DNA from: Apricaphanius iberus
Taxonomy: Eukaryota; Chordata; Actinopteri; Cyprinodontiformes; Aphaniidae
Direction of reading: 5' to 3'
NCBI GenBank assembly: GCA_028564705.1
Contig: JAPXFQ010001396.1
Coordinates: forward strand, 62,001 to 126,000
DNA length: 64,000 nucleotides
The notes beneath the pieces were generated by a model that saw nothing but the letters and a program-made list of their open reading frames with translations, was not told the origin of the DNA and did not search any database. Made by a program: the position numbers and the translations under genes. Of this stretch, positions 46,701 through 55,574 are shown piece by piece. Position 1 is the first letter of the stretch, and every line of letters begins with the position of its first letter.

Positions 46701-48138
46701 GAAAAGGGATGCAATTTATAAATTAGTCCATGAAAACATAGCAAAAGCTCATAAAAAATACAAGACCCCATCTCAAAAATCACAAACTTTCAAGGTTGGA
46801 GACAAAGTTCTACGGCTCAACATAAGAAGCCAACAGCGTAAGGGTGGAAAATTGGAAAAAAATTGGACCGGACCATACACCATAGTTAACCTTGCAAAGA
46901 AAAGTGCAGATCTGCAATCCGAAAAGGCTTTTTTCCCAAAAGTCAACACAGATCAGCTTCGGATTTTCATTGAACAACAAAACATTATCCCTCAGAACAT
47001 TCTAAAAACTGAAAAACCTGCTTCCATCCCTCCACCTGCTGAGGAGCCAGCATCCATCCCTCCACCTGCTGAGGAGCCAGCATCCATCCCTCCACCTGCT
47101 GAGGAGCCAGCATCCATCCCTCCACCTGCTGAGGAGCAGCATCCATATACTCCACCTGCGAGGGAGCCAGCATCCATCCCTCCCACCCGCATGAGGAGCC
47201 GCAGACCTCCTGCTACATCCCTCACCTGTTTGAGGAGCCAGCATCCATCCCTCCCGCCTGCTGATGAGCCATCATCCATCCCCTCCACCTGCTGAGGAGG
47301 CCAGCATCCATACCTCCACCACTGCTGAGGAGCCACACCATCCCCTCCTACCTGCTGAAGGACCAGCATCATCCCTCCACCTGCTGAGGAGTCAAGCATC
47401 CAGCCCTCCCCCCTGCCTGAGGAGCCAGCATCCATGACCTCCACCTGCTGAGGAGCCAGCATCCATCCCTCCACCTGCTGAGGAGCCAGCATCCATCCCT
47501 CCACCTGCTGAGGAGCCAGCATCCATCCCTCCACCTGCTGAGGAGCCAGCATCCATACCTCCACCTGCTGAGGAGCCAGCATCCATCCCTCCACCTGCTG
47601 AGGAGCCAGCATCCATCCCTCCACCTGCTGAGGAGCCAGCATCCATCCCTCCACCTGCTGAGGAGCCAGCATCCATCCCTCCACCTGTTGAGGAGCCAGC
47701 ATCCATCCCTCCACCTGCTGAGGAGCCAGCATCCATCCCTCACCTGCTGAGAGCCAGCATCCATCCCCCATCCCCTGCTGAGGAGCCAGCATCCATCCCT
47801 TCCACCTGCTGAGGAGCCCGCATCCATCCCTCCACCTTCTGAGGAGCCAGCATCATCCCTCCACCTGCTGAGGAGCCGAGCATCCATCCCTCCACCTGCT
47901 GAGAAGCCAGCATCCATCCCTCCACCTGCTGAGGAGCCAGCATCCATCCCTCCACCTGTTGAGGAGCCAGCATCCATCCCTCCACCTGCTGAGGAGCCAG
48001 CATCCATCCCTCCACCTGCTGAAGAGCCAGCATCCATACCTCCACCTGCTGAAGACCATTCATCCACCCTTCAATGTGTTGAGACTGCAAGACATTCTGC
48101 TATGCCACCATTTTCAGGCTCTACAAAAGTAGAAAAGT
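43754..48138 (+). CDS. Ginger1 transposase (Gypsy-like integrase), exons 1-7
   Basis: Seven exons can be placed with GT-AG borders and matching phases: 43754-43874, 44462-44655, 44899-44970, 45067-45300, 45416-45522, 46011-46179 and 46645-48138. Exon 1 opens MDPSTFRNIFQYLSLGSYPE and leads through SIRRRAADF to VLYYC (the YPYY-type region). Exons 2-3 hold the zinc-binding region (RRFYWPGM, CVECQQC; the usual first His reads Gln in KEFQGS). Exons 4-5 hold the catalytic core: Asp in VGMDLIGK, Asp in LTDKGKEF, Glu in NGLVEKLN, with D-35-E spacing. Exon 7 has the GPY motif (NWTGPYTIV). The core is intact; a minisatellite in exon 7 breaks the frame with a stop near 47295. It acts in the nucleus to cut and join transposon ends. 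Confidence 0.88.
47030..48060 (+). repeat. 30-bp coding minisatellite in the transposase exon
   Basis: About 1 kb of tandem 30-bp units encodes PASIPPPAEE in the transposase frame, lying between the GPY region and the Ulp1 part. The first four units are in frame. From about 47130 on, indels shift the frame, and exon 7 as a whole (1494 bp) has a length incompatible with its phase. Long minus-strand frames across it are by-products of the repeat. Confidence 0.93.
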
Positions 48139-48234
48139 GTATGTTTTGGAAACTTTTCTTTCTAAATATAATGAACATATGTACTGAAAGATTTTCACTT
48201 CCAAAAAATCGAATTCTTTCCTGTTTTATTTTAG

Positions 48235-48697
48235 ATATCCGGAAAGCCTGGGATGGCACGACATCGGCTATTATTCTTTCTAAAATTGGGCCTTACACAA
48301 TTTTCTATGAAGACATTTTACGTACAGCACCAGGAAGGGAACTCGAGAGCGAGGTAAACCGCAGTGTTTCTGTCAACAATTTAGAAATGTTGCTGCACCT
48401 GGATGGGCATTACAAAAATATGATAGTACAAGTTAACAAGCAAAGATCCATCTTTTCAGATCATCAATGCATACATGTTTCATTTGGAGAGAAAGCACAA
48501 CACATCTTCAGAAGACAAAGTGCTGTACATAGATTCATTTGGCATGTCAGCTGTGTGGCAAATGAAATTTCCCCGCTTCAAGGTTCGTTGTCTTCACTGT
48601 GACATTTAACCAAAAAAGTATTCATGATGCTGACATCACTGTCTTTCAATTCTTTAGTGGGATCCAACAGACTACAGTACTATATATGGCATTGTTA

Positions 48698-48705
<8 letters not shown>
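48235..48705 (+). pseudogene. Ulp1-type protease region of Ginger1, truncated
   Basis: Three further exons fit in phase: 48235-48353 (IRKAWDGTTSAIILSKIGPY, PGRELESE), 48460-48582 (IINAYMFHLERKHN, VLYIDSFGMSAVWQMKFPRF) and 48658 to about 48705 (WDPTDYSTIYGIVND). Together they look like the N-terminal half of a C48/Ulp1 SUMO-type protease, as known for Ginger1. The half that should carry the catalytic His-Asp-Cys is missing: the reading runs into an AT microsatellite and then the right terminus. Splice sites are GT-AG, and the last donor (CAAG|GTTCGT) is weak. The protease cannot be active. Confidence 0.78.
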
Positions 48706-48753
<48 letters not shown>

Positions 48754-49139
48754 ACATCATCGCATCATTATAAAGTTGTTATATCTGAAAAACCAAAACA
48801 GCACAAATGGAAATTTCTGCTGTGAACTTAGATTGACCAAAATTAGGGTATATTTTAAAAACTAAAACGGCAGAAATGATTTATTTTTTTTCTGCAGAAA
48901 CCAGCACTAAGACAGCACAAATGACTGTGGCTATTTTCACTTAGTTTTGCGTAAGGGTGGGGGGCAAACTTCACGAAGGTAAGCTTTCACTGTGTCTGTA
49001 GTTGTCTTGAGGCTCAAGCACGGTTCGCTGTTACGAGCGCTGAAAAAGCACGCGCGCTATTTGCCGCGTGCGAGCCGCGGAGCGGTGCGCAGACGCAGGG
49101 GAAACCGTATCTGACGGGGAAACGCGGCTCGACGTAACA
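48700..49139 (-). repeat. Ginger1 right inverted terminus
   Basis: This is the inverted partner of 41566-41985. It starts inside at an AT/GT microsatellite (about 48703-48752) and ends CTCGACGTAACA at 49139. It includes the CCGTATCTGACGGGGAAA copy of the repeated motif. Confidence 0.92.
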
Positions 49140-49143
49140 CCTG

Positions 49144-49990
49144 ATTCGGTGTGGGGTTCGGCGGAGAGTGGCGCCGGCGCGAATATGCCCGCCAAGAAGG
49201 ACGTGAAGCCGACTGTACACAGAAATGGCGGCCCCCTATGTGACCAGCCGCAGATGAAAACGCCAAAATATTCCGGTAAGACTGACTGGGAGGCCTTCTA
49301 TGCGCAATTTGAACTGTTAGCGAGGGCTGCTGGCTGGTCCGAAGACATCAAAGCACTTCAGCTGTCTTTGTGCCTCACGGATGATGCCGCTCGTTGCCTG
49401 CTGTTACTTAGCCCAGAAGAACGGGGTGACTATGAAGCTTTAGCTGGGGCCTTGCAGCGGCGTTTCGGACAATGCAATCAGCCTGCTGTTTTACGCTCTG
49501 AACTGGCTAATAGACAGAGACTGAAAGGGGAGCCGCTCCGTGTTCTTGCCGCAGAGATTGAAACTCTGACGAGGAGGGCCTATTTCCACATGCCAGCTGG
49601 GGTGCAGAGTGAGCTGGCGAGAGACCAATTCATCCGGGCTTTATCACCGAGAGAACTGCGGGTGTAGACGCAGCTGGCTCAGCCTCGCACGCTGCAGAAC
49701 GCTTTGGAGATAGCACTAGAAAGAGAACTGGTTAGAGCCACATCGGACTCTGATACCATTGCCTGTAACCCTGTTGTGAGGGCCGCGGGTTGTGAGACCC
49801 AAAGACCGGAGAGACCAGCGTGGGTCAGCGAGCTGACTGAGATGATCCGAGCGGTGTCACTGCAGCCCCCGCAGAGTGGACGGCCTCGCCGCGGTGATCG
49901 TGCCTGCTGGGTGTGCGGCCAAAGCGACCACATCAGCGTGCGGTGCCCAAAGCGTGCTGACCGTCAGGGAAACGGCCCAGGGTCAGCGTA
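49144..49990 (+). pseudogene. Gypsy gag, main part with zinc knuckle
   Basis: A frame including MPAKKDVKPTVHRNGG (ATG at 49184) reads through a capsid-like region (YSGKTDWEAFYAQFELLARA, LCLTDDAARCLLLLS, LAGALQRRFG) to a TAG at 49665. It continues in the same frame with the CCHC knuckle CWVCGQSDHISVRC (C-x2-C-x4-H-x4-C) and stops at 49988-49990. A single in-frame stop therefore breaks an otherwise intact gag. It may begin here if the left fragment is not part of the same frame. Confidence 0.85.
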
Positions 49991-50029
49991 GAGGGGACGA
50001 CGCAGACCCCCACTCATCAGTCCCACTGC

Positions 50030-50550
50030 GTGGGCCCGTCAGGGGATGGAGCCCACCCACAAAGCCGGGGTAGCGTGGCTCAGCTTCCCCCAGAAGCAGA
50101 CGACAGCGCGGAATGGACCAGGGTCGTCGGGTGGACGCATGTCGGGGACTTTTGCCACGTCCCTGTCTCCCTGAAGGGGGCGCTTTGTGTGGCACTAATT
50201 GATACGGGCTCCACCGCCACACTCATCAGACCGACATGGTCCCAGTAGGGACGCAGTTGGAAGCGACATATGTCAAGCTTCGAACTGTGACGGGGGATTT
50301 AACCCCCATGCTGGGTAGAGGGCTGGTGACCATCCGGGTCGGTGGCCTGTTAGTGGACTTCAGGGTGTGGGTTGCAGCCGTGCAAGATGAGTGCATATTG
50401 GGTCTGGACTTCCTGAGGACGGCTCAGTGTGTACTGGATTTGGGGTGGAAACACACTGGAGTTCCCAGGGGGGCCCACAGTACAGATGGTTCGACCTGCA
50501 CAGTCCCAACGCTCCATTCCAGCGGCGTCGAGAGCGGTGGAGGCCCATAA
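50030..50550 (+). pseudogene. Gypsy aspartic protease remnant
   Basis: The frame at 50030-50248 includes VSLKGALCVALIDTGSTATL, with the DTGS active site of retropepsins. The next frame at 50236-50550 includes the flap and closing region, with VQDECILGLDFLRTAQCVLD (the ILGLDFL motif). The two parts are in different frames from each other and from gag. RT does not follow, so the Gypsy copy is truncated here. Confidence 0.85.
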
Positions 50551-50825
50551 GATGGCTATTATCTTGAGCAGGAAATAAAAACAAATAACACAAATGATAA
50601 ATTATCACACAAATGAAATTATGCATTTTAGGTTCTTTCTCATTGTCTGCATACTTATCACAATACTGTCCAAGCTGCTCAGTAACTGCAAAATCTCATC
50701 ATGCCTCAATCCAAGCATAAAATAGAACTTAATTAATTCCAGTAAACGAGACATTTTTGCACGCGCTGATCTGCACCGTTACCAACTTCAACTGGTGTGA
50801 AAATTACATTGTTAAACAATGAATT
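50551..50825. other. Interior remnant of the inverted-repeat element, no gene
   Basis: AT-rich sequence between the Gypsy protease and the right inverted arm. No coding signal was found. Confidence 0.45.
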
Positions 50826-51130
50826 ATTCACGTTTGTACAATATATTATGTTCGTACAATATATTTATATTGTACAAACGTGAAAAATATATTGGTAGAA
50901 AAATAACGTTTTCACGTAATAACGTGATATTATATTGTACAAACTTGAAAAGTATATTGTTCAAACAATAAAGTTATCATGAAATAACGTGATACAGCTC
51001 TGTTTGTTCTTTTGCCCAGGTGGCAGCTCTACGCTTCCGTAGTTCTGTTACATACAGTATGTTGTATATTTGTTGTTTCTTTGGCTGCTGTTTACGACCG
51101 AATTTTACCTGGTGGGACTATTAAAGGATT

Positions 51131-51163
51131 ATTCTATTCTATTCTATTCTATTCTATTCTATT
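51131..51163. repeat. (ATTCT)n LINE tail
   Basis: Six to seven ATTCT pentamers follow AAAGGATT. They form the 3' tail of the LINE whose RT lies at 39224-40579. Confidence 0.9.
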
Positions 51164-51166
51164 GGT

Positions 51167-51368
51167 TTGCATGTCTCGATTGATAGAAAGAAACAGTCTA
51201 ATAATAGTAGATCCAATCAAAAATAGATCAAATTAAGCCGCAATACAGAGAGTGAATAGGTCTGTATAAAGCACACTGTTGTTGTAAGGATGCTACCAAG
51301 ATGGCGGCCGCATCAGAAGATGACACAGTCCCAAGCCTTATTTCTGCTGGCTTGCAATGATCTGTCAT
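51167..51368. other. Short unassigned stretch
   Basis: Nothing recognisable except ATGGCGGCCGC near 51300. It separates the LINE tail from the foldback element. Confidence 0.4.
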
Positions 51369-52277
51369 GGGGAGCCTAGGTCACGCCCTTCTACTTCCGG
51401 TCCATGGGTCCCCAAATGCCAAAAAATGAATGAGAGTCAATGGAGCTATTAAAATTATTTTCTGATCTAGTTTGAAATGCGCCGTGGATCAAACATATGA
51501 TGTCCGTGAATTTTAAAAACAAATTTTGATGCAGAGAAAACGCTGATTTTCGACCGGAGGTAAAAGTTACTTTAGGTTTTGTGTGAAAACGCTTAGCGGA
51601 CTACAACTGCAGAAGAAGAAGGAGAGTGATGGCCGTAGCCTCCAGGACGAAGAAAGTAGTATTAAACACGGAGAACACCTCTATAAATCTGACCATGTGG
51701 AAAGTAGCAGCTATGTCGGGGATAAAGCAGTCGGTGGAGTGAGAACCAGCATTGAGGAGAAGCTCTACAAGGTCTAAGTGAGTGTTTTACGTGCTATAGC
51801 TACTGCTAGCTGCCGTTAGCAAAAGTACATCAGTACGAATTTTTACAATCAAATAAATCCCAAATCACTGGACAAACACAGTTGAAATGTAAATCATTAT
51901 TTATCACTTAAATCTAATCACAACATATGTGTGATTCAGGACGTAAGACAAAGCGGAACAGAAAATAACTTTTATCCCTCCATTGACTTCCATTCATAAT
52001 TTTTTCAGTTTGGGGACCCATGGGCCGAAAGGAAGGGGAGGAGACTTAGGCTCCCTACAGGAAGGGGAGGAGCTTAGGCTCCCTACAAGAAGGGGAGGAG
52101 ACTTAGGCTCCCTACAGGAAGGGGAGGAGACTTAGGCTCCCTACAAGAAGGGGAGGAGACTTAGGCTCCCTACAGGAAGGGGAGGAGCTTAGGCTCCCTA
52201 CAGGAAGGGGAGGAGACTTAGGCTCCCTACAAGAAGGGGAGGAGCTTAGGCTCCCTACAGGAAGGGGAGGAGACTTA
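51369..52277. mobile_element. Foldback-type element with amplified right end
   Basis: The left edge (GGGAGCCTAGG, then CCATGGGTCCCCAAA and ATGAATGAGAGTCAATGGAG) recurs inverted at about 51975-52060, so the unit has imperfect inverted ends of roughly 80 bp. The outermost right-hand words have been tandemly amplified into a minisatellite. The middle has no known domain. I do not recognise the family. Confidence 0.65.
52028..52277. repeat. ~28-30-bp minisatellite
   Basis: About nine tandem copies of GAAGGGGAGGAGACTTAGGC followed by TCCCTACA occur, some lacking the GAC. The words are the reverse complement of the foldback element's left end, so the array grew from its right terminus. Confidence 0.92.
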
Positions 52278-52726
52278 GGCTGCATTCAGACCAAGGACTT
52301 TGTCAGCGTCAGCAACCTCAAGATTACATGTTAAGTCTACGGTGGAGGCCGTTGGAGGAGCGTCACGGTCTCTGCGGCGCTTTGTGAGCTTTGGCTCCGT
52401 CAACTTTTCAAGCTTTTCCTGCTTTTCATGCTTCAAAGCTCATAAAGCCAGCAGCGCAGAAGTTCAGCTAGTTGAACTTTTGACGGCCCTGAAGCGGCGC
52501 GTTAACCAATCAGAGCTTATAATTGTAGCGAGGTCACTACACGTAGTTTTGAATGTAGTGGGAGCAGGAAAAACCTACTTTTTAAGTCTAGATAACGCAG
52601 ATTTAAAAAAAATCATAAATAACACAGAAGACAGATGGACAGGCGCTCTTCGGGAGGAATAGAGCGCCTGTAGTTGATGCCCTGGTAGGAGATTTGAGCT
52701 CTGATGCGGCTCAGGAGGTCGTAAAA

Positions 52727-52930
52727 TTAGGCGCAGGACAGACGGAAGTACCGCTGAAAGCGAACCTCATCCATAAGCAGCTCCTGGAGCAAATGGTTAA
52801 ACTCCCCAAACTCAAAACGCATCCGTAGAATAGGGTGTATCCACAAACGGCGCTGATGTTGCCGAAGTCGAAGTTGTCTAGCTTTATTTAGCAAATAAAG
52901 CCAAGCCACTCTCTCAGTATTATCCGCCAT
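52727..52930 (-). pseudogene. Harbinger transposase N-terminal fragment, copy 1
   Basis: A 67-codon frame begins MADNTERVAWLYLLNKARQL and contains FEFGEFNHLLQELLMDEVRF and QRYFRLS, like the region just before the catalytic core of PIF/Harbinger (HARBI1-like) transposases. No DDE core follows. The same 67 codons are kept in copy 2 with one residue changed. Confidence 0.75.
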
Positions 52931-53077
52931 AGTTCAGAACGTACAGCAACAGAAGAAGCCCCGCCCACGCGTTCTTTTTTTGCTCAGAAGAGGCAGACTT
53001 TGCAAGCTTCAACATAGAAACGTAAAACTAGATGCTTTGTGAGCTTTGCCTGATGCTGAGAAAGCCCTTGGTCTGAA

Positions 53078-53607
53078 CCATAGACTGATAAAAAGAATAG
53101 ACAACGCCTCCTCACTCCTCCCCGTTTACCAGAATGACTTTCATGGGGGAATTCATGGAGGATTCACAGACTCCTCCTCCCCAGCTCTGATGAAGCATGT
53201 TCCTAAAAAGGGCATAGGGGCGGGATCTTCACTGTAGACTCCGCCCTCGCGGGGTGTGTATGGGCGTGTAGTTCGGTTGTAATCACGCCCATTCTGCTCC
53301 CGCGTCGTTAGCTCTGATGCTAAACTTGGCTCGGCCCCCTCATTAATTATGCAAGATTTCAAAAAATTATCTTACGAAAACCAGCCTGGTGCCCAGTTTT
53401 TTATGAGCCCAGCGTTATCTCAGGAAGAATATGTAGCCATAGAAAGTTAAAAACAATGGGGCACCAGGCATTAAAGTTGTTTTTAACGTGTCTAAAGTCC
53501 AATGCTTTTCAATGGGGGCCTAGCGGCCAAATTGAGGTACTACAGCCAGGGAGGAGTAATGGCGTCCTCCATGGTATGCGGTCACAAAGCAGAGCAGCCA
53601 GCGGCCA
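53078..53607. mobile_element. Unclassified 530-bp insertion in Harbinger copy 1
   Basis: A 10-bp direct repeat TTGGTCTGAA (53068-53077 and 53608-53617) bounds a segment absent from copy 2. It begins CCATAGACTGATAAAAAGAA, which resembles the start of common fish non-autonomous repeats, and has no ORF with a known domain. No inverted ends were seen. Confidence 0.6.
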
Positions 53608-53627
53608 TTGGTCTGAATACACCATTA

Positions 53628-53805
53628 GGCTCCACATTGTAAAATCCCATGTTATTGTTTTGCAATTCTTATTAGAACTCATAATCTGTACCTCAATTTA
53701 AATTATAACGAATTATGTGCATTCTAAATGTATTTGTCATGTAATTTGTTGTTTCTTTGCAAAAATTCGTAATCAAAAAGAAAACAAATCTAAAATGCTC
53801 ATAAA
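53628..53805. other. Upstream flank of the RPL7L1-like gene
   Basis: AT-rich sequence between the Harbinger copy and the promoter-proximal CRE-like sites. No repeat was recognised. Confidence 0.45.
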
Positions 53806-53848
53806 TGACGTCACGGGCTAGCACATCAGACGTCGCCGCATACGTCAC
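53806..53848 (+). promoter_or_regulatory. CRE-like sites upstream of the RPL7L1-like start
   Basis: TGACGTCA at 53806-53813 is a perfect CRE palindrome, and TACGTCAC at 53841-53848 is a half-site variant. Both lie within about 75 bp of the ATG, in a locally CpG-rich stretch that stands out from the surroundings. This suits a housekeeping-type promoter without a visible TATA box. Binding by CREB/ATF is inference. Confidence 0.55.
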
Positions 53849-53878
53849 TGGGACGCGTCTCCATTAGTCCCAATCAGC

Positions 53879-53892
53879 ATGGCGGATTCCGA
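53879..53892 (+). CDS. rpl7l1: RPL7L1-like, coding exon 1
   Basis: ATG GCG GAT TCC GA is followed by a consensus donor GTAAGTAC. The exon supplies the first four codons plus two bases (MADS and the start of E). The phase matches exon 2, giving an N-terminus that begins MADSEPKKVIKLVPEYLLKK, comparable to the human RPL7L1 start (MAEQ...). The ATG context CAGCATGG is good. The call depends on the join to exon 2. Confidence 0.75.
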
Positions 53893-55574
53893 GTAAGTAC
53901 TATTTCCAGGCGATTTCATCTAAAGGCATCCTCTGTTTTTAAAAGTGTATTTTAGTTTTTACAATCATTTAGAAATGTAATGACGTTTTTGGCGGGTGGC
54001 AAAAGGAAAATTACTCGCGGATGAGGTGTAATACTAATAAATGTGTGCGATATTTTGTGGCAGAAACATTTTTCCGTGTTTTGTTAAAAGCGTGAATATT
54101 TGATGGTTTTGTTTTTTTTCTTAACTCAGGTGTGTGGTTAAAAATTGATCAAAGCTAATATGCTCCAACTTTAACTACATGGGTTTACTCTACGTACAGA
54201 TTGTATTTAACATAGATTGTGGGTTGCCAAATTATTGCTCCATTTGTGTAAATAAGGCTAATTTTCTGGCTCTGTGGATATCGGACCATCTGACGCAGAA
54301 TCCTGCTTTACAGCTACATTAGCCAGGCAGATGCGATAGTTTAATAAAATAAACCATTCCTAAATATGATGACACAACAATTCTGTCCAGGTTTCTGATA
54401 TAGCCCCCAGTAGGACACAGAAACAGCTAAACTCTAAAGCTAAAAGCACTATGCTAAATGTTAGCTAAGAGAGGCCATTTCAAAGTGTTTGAGGCATAGA
54501 TTGATGCATAAAACATTTAAACCTACATTATGCAAACTTTTTAAGTTGGTACACTGTGCTGAAGAAGTTGCTGCACAATAAAAATCCCTCATCATCCCAC
54601 ATTATTCTAAACATGGTAAATACTAGATGCTAACAATCTTAGCCAGTCATTCAAAATGTCTGACCTTTGTTCATCAGAAGTTCCTCCATTTGGGTCCCAA
54701 AACATTCACGACGTCTAAGGAGACATCTGGCCACCTGGGAGGATCATCCATATCTCTGCACACCTGCAGCGCCTCTCCATGGGAGGAGACCCAGACCTTA
54801 CTGTCTGTGCTTCCAGCACCAACCTGAGACAGATTACCAGAATAATATTTGGACTGAAGCATAACTTCTCAGCTTTCAGAAACAGTAGAAATTTTAGAGA
54901 CGACACAAATCGTTGGACAGTTACAGTAATGCTGAGTGCAGATGTGTTGCTGATGATGCGTTCAGTGTTTCGGAGAGAAAGGGAAAGGAGAGCACGGATC
55001 GGTAAAAAAACAACTATGTGCTAGCTAAATAAGCTATGAAGATGTTACTATAGTTTAGCTCTAAAATTAGAATAAAATTACTACAGGCGCAGAAGAACGC
55101 GCAGATATGACAAAACACTGAACTACTATATTCAGATATATTTATATTGTAAAAACCGTTCTAGCTCGGTACGCTTTAACAACAGATCAAATGTTTCCAT
55201 CTTCAATAATTGTACAAATGAAAAAGATGAAAGTAGAAATTAGACCGTTCCAACTTTACCTTCCTGTATCAAAAGTCTGTCCGTCAGCTGCTTCTTAGGT
55301 CCGGTGGTGTCACTGTGCTGCTACTCCGTTTTAACACGCTGTCAAATTCCTTCAGGTGAAATCTGTTGTGAATCGCCACTAAATTAGTAAAGTGAATTAA
55401 ATTGTTTATTAATCTTCTCCATTTCTCTACTTCGCTCCTCTTCTTCTGAATCGATGGGATCAGAAACGACACCTGATAGAAATATACCGAACATAAATGA
55501 AAACTGTGACAGGGTTACATATCCTCCTGGTTTGTATTTCATTTTTTAAAATGTTTGTTTTTTTATCATTCTAG
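53893..55574 (+). other. Intron 1 of the RPL7L1-like gene
   Basis: It runs from the GTAAGT donor to a TTTTTTATCATTCTAG acceptor. No transposon with clear ends was seen inside. Short frames near 54627-55024 show no recognisable domain. Ribosomal protein introns often host snoRNAs, but I found none by eye. Confidence 0.6.

Larger units (their letters stand above)
41566..49139 (+). mobile_element. Ginger1 DNA transposon with long inverted termini
   Basis: The ends are inverted copies of about 420-440 bp, both starting TGTTACGTCGAGCCGCG, and differ at only a few positions. Flanking tetranucleotides are CCGG (41562-41565) and CCTG (49140-49143). Ginger1 elements are known for TGT-starting termini, CCGG-type targets, a Gypsy-like integrase with a GPY motif and an added Ulp1 or OTU protease; all but OTU are seen here. 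The internal gene has introns, which excludes an LTR retrotransposon copy. The published terminal length range that I recall (about 40-270 bp) is shorter than here. It inserted into a Gypsy gag. Confidence 0.92.
40968..50550 (+). mobile_element. Gypsy retrotransposon 5' half, split by Ginger1
   Basis: A 5' LTR, primer site, leader, gag and protease are present in order, but RT, RNase H, integrase and the 3' LTR are absent. The Ginger1 transposon interrupts gag at 41566-49139. The element lies inside the inverted-repeat element and must be older than the Ginger1 insertion. Confidence 0.8.
40750..51039. mobile_element. Unclassified TA-flanked inverted-repeat element, ~10.3 kb with contents
   Basis: The left end CGGAAGCGTAGAACTGCC and the inverted right end match closely, and similarity continues about 200 bp inward through the CACGTTATTTCATGATAACT and CGTTATTACGTGAAAAC blocks. 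TA flanks both sides (40748-40749 and 51040-51041), and LINE sequence continues outside. The termini contain internally repeated ~60-bp units. Apart from a Gypsy 5' half and the Ginger1 element, only about 50551-50825 could be its own interior, and that has no coding frame. It is probably a non-autonomous element that received later insertions. The TA target suggests Tc1/mariner-like or another TA-specific class. Confidence 0.7.
39140..51166 (+). mobile_element. CR1/Rex1-like LINE, split by the nested block
   Basis: The RT portion and proximal 3' UTR (39140-40749) are continued at 51040-51166 by the distal 3' UTR (GTGGGACTATTAAAGGATTA) and an ATTCT pentamer tail. The 10.3 kb between is an inverted-repeat element inserted at TA. 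The LINE is 5'-truncated within or just before the RT domain. Confidence 0.78.
52278..53624. mobile_element. Harbinger-derived non-autonomous element, copy 1
   Basis: The terminus GGCTGCATTCAGACCAA on the left has an inverted partner at 53608-53624, flanked by TTA (52275-52277 and 53625-53627), which fits the 3-bp PIF/Harbinger target. The right flank resumes as TTAGGCTCC, part of the minisatellite unit, so insertion was into the array. The interior matches copy 2 at 61997-62754 closely. A 530-bp foreign piece sits near its right end. Confidence 0.75.

Noticed and set aside
47030..48060. CRISPR-like array
   Set aside because: The repeats are directly tandem with no unique spacers, lie in an animal transposon exon and encode a peptide.
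46992..48090. Minus-strand frames of up to 266 codons rich in LAPQQVEGW or DAGSSAGGGM repeats
   Set aside because: They are antisense readings of the 30-bp minisatellite in the transposase exon. A 30-bp unit keeps all frames open.
52028..52277. CRISPR-like or satellite centromeric repeat
   Set aside because: Only about nine short tandem units occur, clearly derived from the adjacent foldback terminus.
52300..52662. 120-codon plus-strand frame shared by both Harbinger copies
   Set aside because: It has no recognised domain. It is shared only because the copies are near-identical, and it diverges at its end between copies.
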